NCBI GenBank assembly: GCA_963776675.1
Contig: CAVZNR010000005.1
Span: forward strand, 1-38,152
Length of the DNA: 38,152 bases
Reading direction: 5' to 3'
Source: Hyphomicrobium_A sp963776675
GTDB taxonomy: Bacteria > Pseudomonadota > Alphaproteobacteria > Rhizobiales > Hyphomicrobiaceae
Shown: positions 1 to 7,501 of the stretch, one piece after another
Numbering within the stretch: position 1 is the first letter of the stretch
Layout: every line of letters begins with the position of its first letter
Notes under the pieces: generated by a model
Seen by the model: the letters and a program-made list of their open reading frames with translations, nothing else
The model's database searches: none
Told to the model about the DNA's origin: nothing
Made by a program: the position numbers and the translations under genes

Positions 1-256
1 GCCGCGCGGTTTTACTCATGGCGCGTCGGTCTACTCGCGACGAGCACTCACCAACAGGGCGAGGCCTCATGCACCGACGGGGCAAAGCTACAACAGGCGG
101 ATTTGCCCCTACAAGAACAGCAACCTGCGCCGCCGGCATTGACCGGGAGAGGTGGCATATTCGCAACAGGCAACCTCGTCCACAGGGTCGCGAGGGGTGC
201 GAGGCCGACGCGGCAAGCTACGTCCCGGGCGTAGGTTTTGCTGCCGTCAGCTCGCG
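1..256. other. Intergenic region before argD, no gene recognised
   Basis: No reading frame here looks like a protein. The 7-mer CAACAGG occurs at 52-58, 91-97 and 164-170, and again at 283-289 next to the argD promoter. In related genomes the cell-cycle regulator gene gcrA often precedes argD; it is not visible here and would lie outside the window. Confidence 0.5.
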
Positions 257-285
257 TTGACAGCACGCGGGCGCGCGCGTATCAA
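257..285 (+). promoter_or_regulatory. Predicted sigma-70-type promoter of argD
   Basis: TTGACA at 257-262 and TATCAA at 280-285 are separated by exactly 17 nt, close to the housekeeping consensus. Transcription would start near 291-293. It drives argD and probably argF-hslO, which follow closely. Confidence 0.6.
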
Positions 286-297
286 CAGGGTTCCAGG

Positions 298-320
298 GCC
301 GCCGCGGAAGGCGGCTTTTT
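298..320 (+). terminator. Terminator-like hairpin in the argD leader (possible attenuator)
   Basis: GCCGCC (298-303), loop GCGGAA and GGCGGC (310-315) are followed by five T and then GATTTTT. It has the form of a rho-independent terminator but starts only a few bases after the predicted argD start site. It could end a transcript from the left, attenuate argD, or act as a stabilising 5' stem-loop. It also argues that argD translation starts after 320. Confidence 0.55.
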
Positions 321-360
321 GATTTTTGAGCCAATGAACGCTGCAGAGGCACGGGCGCCG

Positions 361-1602
361 ATGTCCGCATCCTTGGCGGCCTCGGACTCCAAGACCCAGG
401 CCGCGGTCCATACAACCGGGCCGTCACCGGCCGTGATGGCCACCTATAACCGCCAGGATCTCGTCTTCGAGCGGGGCGAAGGCGCTTGGCTCGTGACGGA
501 AGCGGGCGAGCGCTATCTCGACTTCGCCTCGGGCATCGCGGTCAACGTTCTGGGTCATGCGCACCCAAAGCTGGTCGCGGCCCTGACCGAGCAGGCTCAG
601 AAACTTTGGCACACGTCCAACCTTTATCGCGTCGCCAACCAGGAGACGCTGGCGGAGCGGCTCGTGGCTGCGACCTTTGCCGACCGCGTCTTCTTCTGCA
701 ATTCGGGCGCGGAAGCTTGCGAGGCCGCGATCAAGGCCGCTCGCCGCTATCACTATGTGAGCGGCCAGCCGGAGCGCTGGCGCCTCATCGCTTTTGAAGG
801 CGCTTTTCACGGCCGCACGCTGGCGACCATCTCAGCCGCCGGCAACCCCAAGTATCTGGAAGGCTTCGGTGTTCCCGTCGAGGGCTTCGACCACGTGCCG
901 TTTGCCGATCTCGCCGCCGTCGAGCAGGCGATCGGGCCGGAGACCGCCGGCATTCTGATCGAGCCCGTGCAGGGCGAGGGCGGGGTCAACGTGGCGCCGC
1001 CGGAGTTCCTGCGCGCACTGCGCGAGCTGTGCGACACGCACGGGCTGCTTCTGGTGCTCGACGAGGTGCAGTGCGGAATGGGCCGCACCGGCAAGCTCTT
1101 TGCGCACGAGTGGGCCGGCATTACGCCGGACCTCATGGCGGTGGCAAAGGGCATCGGCGGCGGCTTTCCGCTGGGCGCGCTGCTCGCGACCGAGACCGCC
1201 GCCAAGGGTCTGACGGCCGGCACGCACGGCTCGACCTATGGCGGCAACCCGCTCGCGACCGCGGTGGGCAACGCCGTACTGGACGCCGTGCTCGAGCCTG
1301 GCTTTCTGGACGCCGTGCGCCAGAAGACGCTACGCTTGAAGCAGGCGCTCGCCGCCGTTCAAGATCGCCACCCCGACATCGTGGAAGAGGTGCGGGGCGA
1401 AGGCCTGCTCACGGGGCTCAAGGTCAAGGTGCCGATGGGCGACGTGATCAAGGCCGCGATCGAGGAGCGGCTGCTCGTCGCCGGCGCCAGCGGCAACGTG
1501 GTGCGCCTGCTGCCGCCTCTCAACATCGCCGAAGAAGAGATCGCAGACGCGGCCGACCGGTTGTCGCGCGCGCTCGATCGCATCGCCGCCTCATCCACCT
1601 GA
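361..1602 (+). CDS. argD: Acetylornithine aminotransferase (class III PLP enzyme)
   Basis: PLP-dependent transaminase converting N-acetylglutamate semialdehyde to N-acetylornithine in arginine synthesis. ArgD enzymes often also serve as the N-succinyl-DAP aminotransferase of lysine synthesis, which fits the lysine genes in this window. Visible motifs are FERGEGAWL near the N-terminus, FHGRTLA, LDEVQCGMGRTG and the PLP lysine in VAKGIGGGFPLG (Lys263 from this start). With the 361 start it is 413 aa, normal for the family; AGAGG lies 11 nt upstream. ATG 334 and ATG 436 (beginning MATYNRQDL) are alternatives. The frame is open back to 238, but that start is upstream of the predicted promoter. 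First gene of an arg operon with argF 32 nt downstream. Confidence 0.93.
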   Translation: MSASLAASDSKTQAAVHTTGPSPAVMATYNRQDLVFERGEGAWLVTEAGERYLDFASGIAVNVLGHAHPKLVAALTEQAQKLWHTSNLYRVANQETLAERLVAATFADRVFFCNSGAEACEAAIKAARRYHYVSGQPERWRLIAFEGAFHGRTLATISAAGNPKYLEGFGVPVEGFDHVPFADLAAVEQAIGPETAGILIEPVQGEGGVNVAPPEFLRALRELCDTHGLLLVLDEVQCGMGRTGKLFAHEWAGITPDLMAVAKGIGGGFPLGALLATETAAKGLTAGTHGSTYGGNPLATAVGNAVLDAVLEPGFLDAVRQKTLRLKQALAAVQDRHPDIVEEVRGEGLLTGLKVKVPMGDVIKAAIEERLLVAGASGNVVRLLPPLNIAEEEIADAADRLSRALDRIAASST

Positions 1603-1634
1603 CAACGAGATTCTCTCTAGCCGGCCGGAGCGCC

Positions 1635-2582
1635 ATGGCCTTGAAAACGAAATCTATTTCGCCGGTGCGGCATTTCCTCGACCTCGACGGGCTCGATGGC
1701 AAGACGCTGCGCCGCATCCTCGACATGGCACACGCGATGAAACGGGCGGGCAAGAAGGTCCCGGCCCGCATGAAGCCGCGCGGCGTCGACGGTGCGGTGC
1801 TCGCCATGATCTTCGAAAAACCGTCGACGCGCACCCGCATCTCCTTCGACGTGGCCATGCGCCAGCTCGGCGGTGGGACCTTGTCGCTCAACAACACCGA
1901 CCTGCAGCTGGGGCGTGGGGAGTCGATCGCCGACACCGCGCGCGTGCTGTCGCGCTACGTCGACGCCCTCATGATCCGCGCCAACGAGCACGCGACGCTG
2001 CTCGAGCTGGCGCGGCACGCCACCATCCCGGTCATCAACGGGCTCACGGACAAGAGCCATCCTTGTCAGGTGATGGCCGACATCATGACGTTCGAGGAGC
2101 ACAAGGGTCCAATCAAGGGCCGCGCGATCGCCTGGGTCGGCGACTGCAACAACGTCGCGGTCTCGTGGATGCACGCGGCGGTGCGCTTCGGCTTCGAGCT
2201 GCGGATCGCCTGCCCCAAGGAGCTCGCACCCGAGAACGGCACGCTCGATTGGGTCAAGCGCGAGAAGGGCGTGGTCGTGCTCGGCAACGACACCAAGAAG
2301 GCGGTCCAGGGTGCCGATTGCGTCGTCACCGACACGTGGGTGTCGATGGGCGATACCGACGGGACGCGGCGCAAGAAGATCTTGGCGCCCTACGGTGTCG
2401 ACACCGCCCTCATGAGCCGGGCGGCGCCAGGCGCCATCTTCATGCATTGTTTGCCCGCCTATCGCGGGCGCGAGGTGGCAGCCGATGTCATCGACGGGCC
2501 CCAGTCGGTCGTCTTCGACGAGGCCGAGAACCGGCTGCACGCGCAGAAGGCCATTCTCGCCTGGTGCCTCGGGGCCCGCTAG
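1635..2582 (+). CDS. argF: Ornithine carbamoyltransferase
   Basis: Transfers the carbamoyl group from carbamoyl phosphate to ornithine, giving citrulline. The 315-aa protein has the carbamoyl-phosphate motif STRTR (64-68), HPCQ (142-145) and the ornithine-side motif HCLP (271-274). The start is ATG 1635 with GGAG at 1627-1630. Its TAG stop is followed at once by the hslO ATG, so translation of the two is probably coupled. The order argD-argF-hslO is common in Hyphomicrobiales. Nothing odd was seen. Confidence 0.95.
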   Translation: MALKTKSISPVRHFLDLDGLDGKTLRRILDMAHAMKRAGKKVPARMKPRGVDGAVLAMIFEKPSTRTRISFDVAMRQLGGGTLSLNNTDLQLGRGESIADTARVLSRYVDALMIRANEHATLLELARHATIPVINGLTDKSHPCQVMADIMTFEEHKGPIKGRAIAWVGDCNNVAVSWMHAAVRFGFELRIACPKELAPENGTLDWVKREKGVVVLGNDTKKAVQGADCVVTDTWVSMGDTDGTRRKKILAPYGVDTALMSRAAPGAIFMHCLPAYRGREVAADVIDGPQSVVFDEAENRLHAQKAILAWCLGAR

Positions 2583-3566
2583 ATGGCAACCGAGGCTTCA
2601 CCCGCTTCCCGCACCGGCGAGACGTCGGGCGACGATCTGGTGCTTCCCTTCCGCACCGTGCGCTCGGGCGTCATCGGCCGGGTCGTGCGCTTGGGCGCAT
2701 CCGTCGACACGATCCTGTCGCATCACGATGTGCCCGAGCCGGTCGCGCAGACGCTTGGCGAGGCCGTGGCGCTGACGGCCATGCTCGGCACCGCGCTGAA
2801 ATTCGACGGCAAGCTCATCCTGCAGACCAAAACCGACGGGATCGTCGACTTCCTCGTCATCAACTTCGAGGCGCCGGGGCGCGTGCGCGGATACGTGCGC
2901 TGCGACAAGGCCCGCTTCGCGGCGGCCGCAGCCGACGGCACCCTCGACGAAGGCGCGCTGCTCGGCAGCGGGCATCTCGCCATCACCATCGATCCGGGCG
3001 AGGAGATGGAGCGCTACCAGGGCATCGTGGCGCTCGACGGGGGCGGCTTGGTCGATGCCGCGCTCACTTACTTCCGCCAGTCCGAGCAGCTCCCCACCTT
3101 CATGCGGCTGGCGCTGGCGCGCCACTACCAGGCGGGAACGGATGGCAGTCCGGGGGCTTGGCATTGGCGCGCGGGCGGCCTGATGATCCAGAATCTGGCG
3201 CGTGTCGGCGGCAAACCGGAACTGCCCGCGCTGGAGATCGACGAGATGGCGCTTGTCGGCGATGACGACGACGATTGGGAGCGCACGCGCATCCTGGCAG
3301 CGAGCGTGGAGGACCACGAGCTGCTCGATCCCACGCTCTCGCCTGAGCGCCTGCTCTATCGTCTGTTTCACGAGGAGGGCGTGCGCGTGATGCCGGCCAC
3401 GCCGATCGAGTCCTATTGCCGCTGCTCGCGCGAGCGCGTCGAAGACTTTCTCAAAAGCTTCGGCGTCGCCGACCTCGCCGACATGCGCGAGCCCGACGGC
3501 GGTATCAGCGTCACCTGCGAGTTCTGCTCGACGACCTATCGGTTCGCCCCCGGCGAGCTGGTCTAG
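2583..3566 (+). CDS. hslO: Redox-regulated chaperone Hsp33
   Basis: Cytoplasmic holdase chaperone activated by oxidation. The zinc-binding C-terminal switch is visible as CxC (Cys279, Cys281) and CxxC (Cys312, Cys315), the four redox-sensing cysteines of the family. Length 327 aa is typical. The ATG abuts the argF stop with no spacer, so it depends on argF translation. An acidic run DDDDD (227-231) lies in the linker region. It converges on the cytochrome c gene with 6 nt between the stops. Confidence 0.93.
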   Translation: MATEASPASRTGETSGDDLVLPFRTVRSGVIGRVVRLGASVDTILSHHDVPEPVAQTLGEAVALTAMLGTALKFDGKLILQTKTDGIVDFLVINFEAPGRVRGYVRCDKARFAAAAADGTLDEGALLGSGHLAITIDPGEEMERYQGIVALDGGGLVDAALTYFRQSEQLPTFMRLALARHYQAGTDGSPGAWHWRAGGLMIQNLARVGGKPELPALEIDEMALVGDDDDDWERTRILAASVEDHELLDPTLSPERLLYRLFHEEGVRVMPATPIESYCRCSRERVEDFLKSFGVADLADMREPDGGISVTCEFCSTTYRFAPGELV

Positions 3567-3572
3567 GCGAGC

Positions 3573-3959
3573 TTAGTTGCCGCTGATCGACTTCAGGAAG
3601 CCGATGATCTCTTTGCGCTGGGCGGGATCGGCGATGCCCCCGAACGGCTTCATGGCGTTGCCGTGCACGACGTTTTCGGGATGCTCGATGAAGGAATCGA
3701 GATTGGCCTCGTCCCAGACGATGCTGGACTGCCGCATGGCCGAGGAGAACCCGTAGCCTTCGATGCTGCCGGCCTTGCGGCCGACCACGCCATGCAGGCT
3801 CGGGCCCAGCCGGTGGTCGCCGGGCTCGTAGGAGTGGCAGGTGCGGCAGGCATTGTTGAAGGCGAGCTTTCCGTCGCTCGTATCGGCCTTGGCGGCGGCT
3901 GTCAGGGCGACAAGCGCCAGCGGGAGGGTGAAAAGGGCGCGTGCGAATGCGCGGGTCAT
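3573..3959 (-). CDS. Class I c-type cytochrome, periplasmic
   Basis: 128-aa secreted electron carrier. Residues 1-25 form a signal peptide ending in an AKA cleavage-type sequence. Haem attaches at CRTCH (38-42), with His42 as one axial ligand and Met103 in NAMKPFGG as the likely second. The LGPSLHGVVGR segment is typical of the cytochrome c2 / mitochondrial c group. It lies downstream of argE on the same strand, 81 nt after the argE stop; whether they share a transcript is unknown. The electron partner cannot be told from sequence. Confidence 0.88.
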   Translation of the reverse strand: MTRAFARALFTLPLALVALTAAAKADTSDGKLAFNNACRTCHSYEPGDHRLGPSLHGVVGRKAGSIEGYGFSSAMRQSSIVWDEANLDSFIEHPENVVHGNAMKPFGGIADPAQRKEIIGFLKSISGN

Positions 3960-4040
3960 TGTCGACCTCCATTATGGTTCTCGACGCAAAACCCCTCGGT
4001 CCTGCTGGAAAGTTCCCCTTATTGCGTCGGCGATGCGCGT

Positions 4041-5213
4041 TCAGCGGATCGGCTTGCCGCGCTCGGCCCAGTCGCCCAGGCGCGTCAGGAAGCCCATGCA
4101 CTTGTCGAGCTGGTCCTTGGCGATCCACTCGTCGGCAGCGTGTGCCTGCGCGATGTCGCCGGGACCGATGACGACCGCCGGCGAGCCGGCTGCCTGAAAG
4201 AGGCCGGCCTCGGTCGCATAGGAGACGGCGTGGGTCTCGTTCTGGCCGGCCAAATGCAGGGCGAGCGCAACCGCCTCGGAGTCGTTGCCGGCCGCGAACG
4301 GCGGCACCTCGTTGGTGATGGCAATGTCGATGCCGGCCTCAGGGGCGACGCGGCGCATCTCGTCGGCGCAAGCGCCGGCAAAGGCACGCAGGCGGCGGTC
4401 GATCGCCTGTATGTCGACGCCGGGGATGGCGCGCACGTCGAAGTCTAACTGGCAGGAGACAGGCACGATATTGGTCGCGGTGCCGCCTGCGATGCGCGTG
4501 ACCTGCAGGGTCGCGTACGGCGGATCGAAGCGATCGTCGCGCGGCGCCGCCTTGAGCTCCTCCTCGATGCGGGCGAGCTCGGTGATGATCCTGCCGGCGA
4601 AGGCTATGGCGTTGACGCCGAGCGGCGCCATGCTCGAGTGGGCGGCGCGGCCCTGGATGTCGATGTGCCAGCGCACGGGACCCTTGTGCGAATCCACCAC
4701 GCTCATCGAGGTGGGCTCGCCCACGATGACGAGACGCGGGCGCACGAAGCGGCGCCCCAGCTCGGCGATCAGCGGGCGCACGCCGATGCAGCCGACCTCC
4801 TCGTCATAGGAGAAGGCGAGGTGCACGGGGATCGCGAGCTGGCGCTTCAGGAGATCGGGAACGGCTGCCAGCACGCAGGCGAGAAAGCCCTTCATGTCAG
4901 CGGTGCCGCGCCCATAGAAGCGCCCGTCACGCTCGGTGAGGGCAAAGGGATCGCTGCTCCAGCTCTGGCCCTCGACGGGGACGACGTCGGTGTGTCCAGA
5001 CAGCGCCACGCCCGGCACGGCCGAGGGGCCGATGGTGGCATACAGGCTCGCCTTGTCGCCGTCGGCGCTCGGGACGAGCTGGCTCGCAATGCCGTGCTGG
5101 GCGAGGACGTCCTCGACGAAGCGGACGAGCGGAAGGTTCGACTTATGGCTCGTCGTGTCGAAGCGCACGAGCCGCGCAAGCAGCTCTGCCGCGGAATAGG
5201 AAGGACCCTTCAT
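4041..5213 (-). CDS. argE: Acetylornithine deacetylase (M20 family)
   Basis: Zinc-dependent M20 amidohydrolase that releases ornithine from N-acetylornithine. The 390-aa protein shows the metal and catalytic motifs SGHTDVVP (His74), TADMKG (Asp106) and YDEEVGC (Glu138/Glu139), then VGEPT, all in M20 order. The whole sequence resembles ArgE more than DapE. The product would feed ArgF encoded at 1635. A related M20 enzyme, dapE, lies at 20.8-21.9 kb. The 196 nt between this gene and apaG hold two large palindromes, so expression may be separate from apaG. Confidence 0.88.
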   Translation of the reverse strand: MKGPSYSAAELLARLVRFDTTSHKSNLPLVRFVEDVLAQHGIASQLVPSADGDKASLYATIGPSAVPGVALSGHTDVVPVEGQSWSSDPFALTERDGRFYGRGTADMKGFLACVLAAVPDLLKRQLAIPVHLAFSYDEEVGCIGVRPLIAELGRRFVRPRLVIVGEPTSMSVVDSHKGPVRWHIDIQGRAAHSSMAPLGVNAIAFAGRIITELARIEEELKAAPRDDRFDPPYATLQVTRIAGGTATNIVPVSCQLDFDVRAIPGVDIQAIDRRLRAFAGACADEMRRVAPEAGIDIAITNEVPPFAAGNDSEAVALALHLAGQNETHAVSYATEAGLFQAAGSPAVVIGPGDIAQAHAADEWIAKDQLDKCMGFLTRLGDWAERGKPIR

Positions 5214-5246
5214 TGATCGAAGGGTCTAACACGAGCGGCGTAAATC

Positions 5247-5323
5247 ACTCGTGTGATGATCGAGAAATTCGCCATTGCTCGCGGCATATCGTGAGTGAAT
5301 TTCTCGATCTGAATCACACGAGT
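5247..5323. repeat. Palindromic element 1 (24-bp arms)
   Basis: Left arm 5247-5270 is the exact reverse complement of 5297-5323 except for a 3-nt insertion (TCA class) in the right arm. The loop is 26 nt. The outer end is ACTCGTGTGAT. It shares layout and consensus with the neighbouring element at 5336-5414. Confidence 0.85.
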
Positions 5324-5335
5324 TACCATTAAGTT

Positions 5336-5414
5336 ACTAGTGTCCCTTTGATTCCGAAGTTCGCGAGAGAACCCAACCTCGAATCGTGGCGAACTTCGGA
5401 ATCGGGACACTAGT
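5336..5414. repeat. Palindromic element 2, supplies the apaG stop codon
   Basis: Left arm 5336-5364 and right arm 5389-5414 are perfectly complementary except for three extra T in the left arm. The outer end is ACTAGTGTCCC and the inner part GATTCCGAAGTTCGC. The TAG stop of apaG (5412-5410) lies inside the terminal ACTAGT, so the element reaches into the gene end. No transposase is present; a small non-autonomous palindromic repeat is likely. Confidence 0.85.
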
Positions 5415-5802
5415 TCACGCTCCGCAGCGCGAAGGGGCTGTCGAGCGAGAATGCGGGAATTTCCACGTCGAAAAGCTGGCCCTTGGCATCCGCCATCTGG
5501 TAGCTGCCGACCATAATGCCCGAGGGCGTGCGCAGCGGGCAGCCGGAGGTATAGCTGTACGAGTTGCCGGGCTCGATGACGGGCGTCTCGCCCACCACAC
5601 CGGGGCCGCGCACCTCCTCGGTGCGCCCCTGGCCGTCGGTGATGCGCCACACGCGCGAGCGCAGCTGCACGGTCTCGTCGCCCTCGTTGGCGATGTCGAC
5701 GGTGTAGGCCCAGAAGAACTCGCTGTCCTCCGGCGTCGACTGCTCCTCCAGATACTGCGGGGTCACGCGAATGCGGATGCCGCGGGTCACAGCTTCATAC
5801 AT
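5410..5802 (-). CDS. apaG: ApaG/DUF525 protein
   Basis: Small fibronectin-III-like beta-sandwich protein of the ApaG family, whose exact role is unsettled. The 130-aa protein begins MYEAVTRGI and contains the conserved stretch WRITDGQG...VRGPGVVGETPVI and the PSGIMVGSYQM block. ATG 5802 has AGGAG 11 nt upstream; an in-frame start 27 nt earlier would add nine residues without family support. The stop is provided by the palindromic element at 5336-5414, so the last residues may have been altered by that insertion. It follows metZ by 82 nt, a usual neighbour in Hyphomicrobiales. Confidence 0.9.
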   Translation of the reverse strand: MYEAVTRGIRIRVTPQYLEEQSTPEDSEFFWAYTVDIANEGDETVQLRSRVWRITDGQGRTEEVRGPGVVGETPVIEPGNSYSYTSGCPLRTPSGIMVGSYQMADAKGQLFDVEIPAFSLDSPFALRSVN

Positions 5803-5884
5803 GCCGGTGGGCTCTCCTCGCGGGGTCAACGTCGGGCGAAAAACGATTCTAGGCAGCTTGCGGGCGCGGTCAATCGCAATGGCA

Positions 5885-7102
5885 TCAACCGCCGTCGCGT
5901 ACCGCCGCCAGGCCAGTATCGAGGTCGGCGGCGAGATCCTCGAAGGCTTCCAGCCCGACCGAGAGGCGCAGCATGCCGTCGGTGATGCCGAGATCGGCGC
6001 GCGCCTCCGGCCCGATCTTGTAGTGCGTCGTCGTTGCCGGGTGGGTGATGAGGCTCTTGGCGTCGCCCAGGTTGTTGGAGATCTTGATCAGCCGCAAGGC
6101 GTTCTGGAAGCGGAAGGCCCCCGCCTTACCGCCTTCGACCTCGAAGGCCACCATCTGCCCGCCGCCCGACATCTGCCGCTTGGCGATCTCCGCCTGCGGG
6201 TGGTCGGCGCGCCCACAATAGAGCACGCGCCCGACGCCGGCCTGAGCCGCCAGATGATCGGCGACCTTGGCCGCATTCTCGGTCTGCCCGCGCACGCGCA
6301 CGGGCATCGTTTCCAGGCCCTTGAGCATGACCCAGGCGTTGAACGGGCTCATTGTCGGGCCGGTCTGGCGCAGGTACTCCTGCAGGTGGTTGGTCACGTA
6401 GTCGGTCGAGCCGAGGACGACGCCGCCGAGGCAACGGCCCTGGCCGTCGATGTGCTTGGTTGCGGAATAGACGACGACGTCGGCGCCGTGCTGCAGCGGG
6501 CGCTGCATCATGGGCGTGGCGAACACGTTGTCGACGACGACGAGCGCGCCGACCTCTTTTGCCAGCTTGGAGACGGCGGAGATGTCGATGATCTCCAGCG
6601 TCGGGTTGGACGGCGTCTCGAAGAACAGCATCTTTGTGTTGGGGCGGATCGCCTTGCGCCAGGCATCGAGGTCGCGCCCGTCGACCAGCGTCGAGGCAAT
6701 GCCGAAGCGCGGGCACAGCGTCTCGATGATGTAGCGGCAGGCGCCGAACAGGGCGCGCGCGGAGACGACGTGGTCGCCGGCCTTGAGGTAGGAGAGCAGC
6801 GCGGCGTTGACCGCGGCCATGCCGGATGCGGTGGCGCGCGCCTCGTCGGCGCCTTCGAGCAGGCGGATGCGCTCCTCGAACATGGCCACGCTGGGGTTGC
6901 CGAAGCGGCTGTACTGGTAGCCGGGGTCCTCGTTCTTGAAGCGCGCCTCTGCGAGCTCGGCGCAGTCGTAGACGAAGCCCTGCGTCAGGAACAACGCCTC
7001 CGAGGTCTCGCCGAACTGCGAGCGCAGGCTGCCGCCGTGCACGAGGAGGGTCTCGGGGGCCCAGTTGGCGGGTTTTTCCGCTTTGTTGTCGCTCTTTCCC
7101 AT
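5885..7102 (-). CDS. metZ: O-succinylhomoserine sulfhydrylase
   Basis: Cys/Met-metabolism PLP enzyme making homocysteine from an activated homoserine and sulfide. The 405-aa protein contains YQYSRFGNPS, the SGMAA motif, VVVDNVFATP and the PLP lysine in YSATKHIDGQGR (Lys216). The start is ATG 7102, with AAGGAG at 7113-7108. An upstream in-frame start at 7153 has no such site. The SAM-II riboswitch in its leader shows that it belongs to methionine synthesis and is turned down by S-adenosylmethionine. Cystathionine gamma-synthase or O-acetylhomoserine specificity cannot be fully excluded. Confidence 0.9.
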   Translation of the reverse strand: MGKSDNKAEKPANWAPETLLVHGGSLRSQFGETSEALFLTQGFVYDCAELAEARFKNEDPGYQYSRFGNPSVAMFEERIRLLEGADEARATASGMAAVNAALLSYLKAGDHVVSARALFGACRYIIETLCPRFGIASTLVDGRDLDAWRKAIRPNTKMLFFETPSNPTLEIIDISAVSKLAKEVGALVVVDNVFATPMMQRPLQHGADVVVYSATKHIDGQGRCLGGVVLGSTDYVTNHLQEYLRQTGPTMSPFNAWVMLKGLETMPVRVRGQTENAAKVADHLAAQAGVGRVLYCGRADHPQAEIAKRQMSGGGQMVAFEVEGGKAGAFRFQNALRLIKISNNLGDAKSLITHPATTTHYKIGPEARADLGITDGMLRLSVGLEAFEDLAADLDTGLAAVRDGG

Positions 7103-7116
7103 GCGCACTCCTTCGG

Positions 7117-7131
7117 TGGGCCCGGGGCCCA
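7117..7131 (-). promoter_or_regulatory. Palindrome just upstream of the metZ ribosome-binding site
   Basis: TGGGCCC and GGGCCCA flank one central base, ending 4 nt before AAGGAG. It may be part of the structure that exposes or hides the metZ ribosome-binding site, together with the SAM-II aptamer. Confidence 0.35.
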
Positions 7132-7200
7132 ACAAAAATCCCGGCCAGACCACGCCGCTATCAGAAATGCCGGCGCCGATCGAAACGGGGGTGCGCGCGG

Positions 7201-7256
7201 CCCTTTTAGCGAGTTATTTAACGTGGCTGCAAGCCGGCCGGCCAAATGACCACGAG
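7201..7256 (-). ncRNA. SAM-II riboswitch (metA/metZ leader)
   Basis: Read on the minus strand, the segment matches the SAM-II layout. P1 is CGTGG (7254-7250) with CCACG (7226-7222). The TCATTTGG loop, the CTTGCAG segment (7233-7227), GTTAAA and the 3' pseudoknot strand GCTAAAAGGG (7210-7201) follow in order. SAM-II RNAs are known in alphaproteobacteria upstream of methionine genes and usually act on translation. metZ lies 98 nt downstream. The loop base after CGTGGT is C where G is commoner, a small deviation. Confidence 0.92.
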
Positions 7257-7266
7257 GTGTTGCGGG

Positions 7267-7295
7267 GATTACTCCTCAGGAGCGCTTGGCGTCAA
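7267..7295 (-). promoter_or_regulatory. Predicted promoter of the metZ leader
   Basis: On the minus strand TTGACG (7295-7290) and GTAATC (7272-7267) are 17 nt apart. A start near 7260 would begin transcription just before the SAM-II aptamer, as expected. Confidence 0.55.
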
Positions 7296-7358
7296 GGCCC
7301 CGTTGCTCTAGAGCGGCAATACGCGAGCCGCTTGGTATGCCCTTGCGAGCCCAGACCA

Positions 7359-7487
7359 CTTCACCTCCCCTTGATGGGGAGGGTGGCGCCGCAAGGCGCC
7401 GGGTGGGGTGAAGAGCTTGGAGAACGACTGCTAGCTCGCTCCCGGACTTTCCCCCCACCCCTAACCCCTCCCCGCCGGGGGGAGGGG
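7359..7487. repeat. Composite palindromic intergenic repeat before dcd
   Basis: CTTCACC (7359-7365) pairs with GGTGAAG (7407-7413) and encloses CCTCCCC/GGGGAGG and a perfect GGCGCC-GCAA-GGCGCC hairpin (7385-7400). A second block, CCCCTCCCC/GGGGAGGGG (7465-7487), follows. Such CCCCTCCCC-type units are common dispersed repeats in alphaproteobacterial intergenic DNA. It lies between divergent metZ and dcd. Confidence 0.7.
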
Positions 7488-7501
7488 AATGGGGACAGGC
7501 C

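Noticed and set aside
18..260. 80-codon open frame at the left edge
   Set aside because: No protein-like composition, and antisense frames of similar length overlap it.
1029..2582. Longer 517-residue version of ArgF
   Set aside because: The added N-terminus overlaps argD in another frame; the real start is ATG 1635 with a ribosome-binding site.
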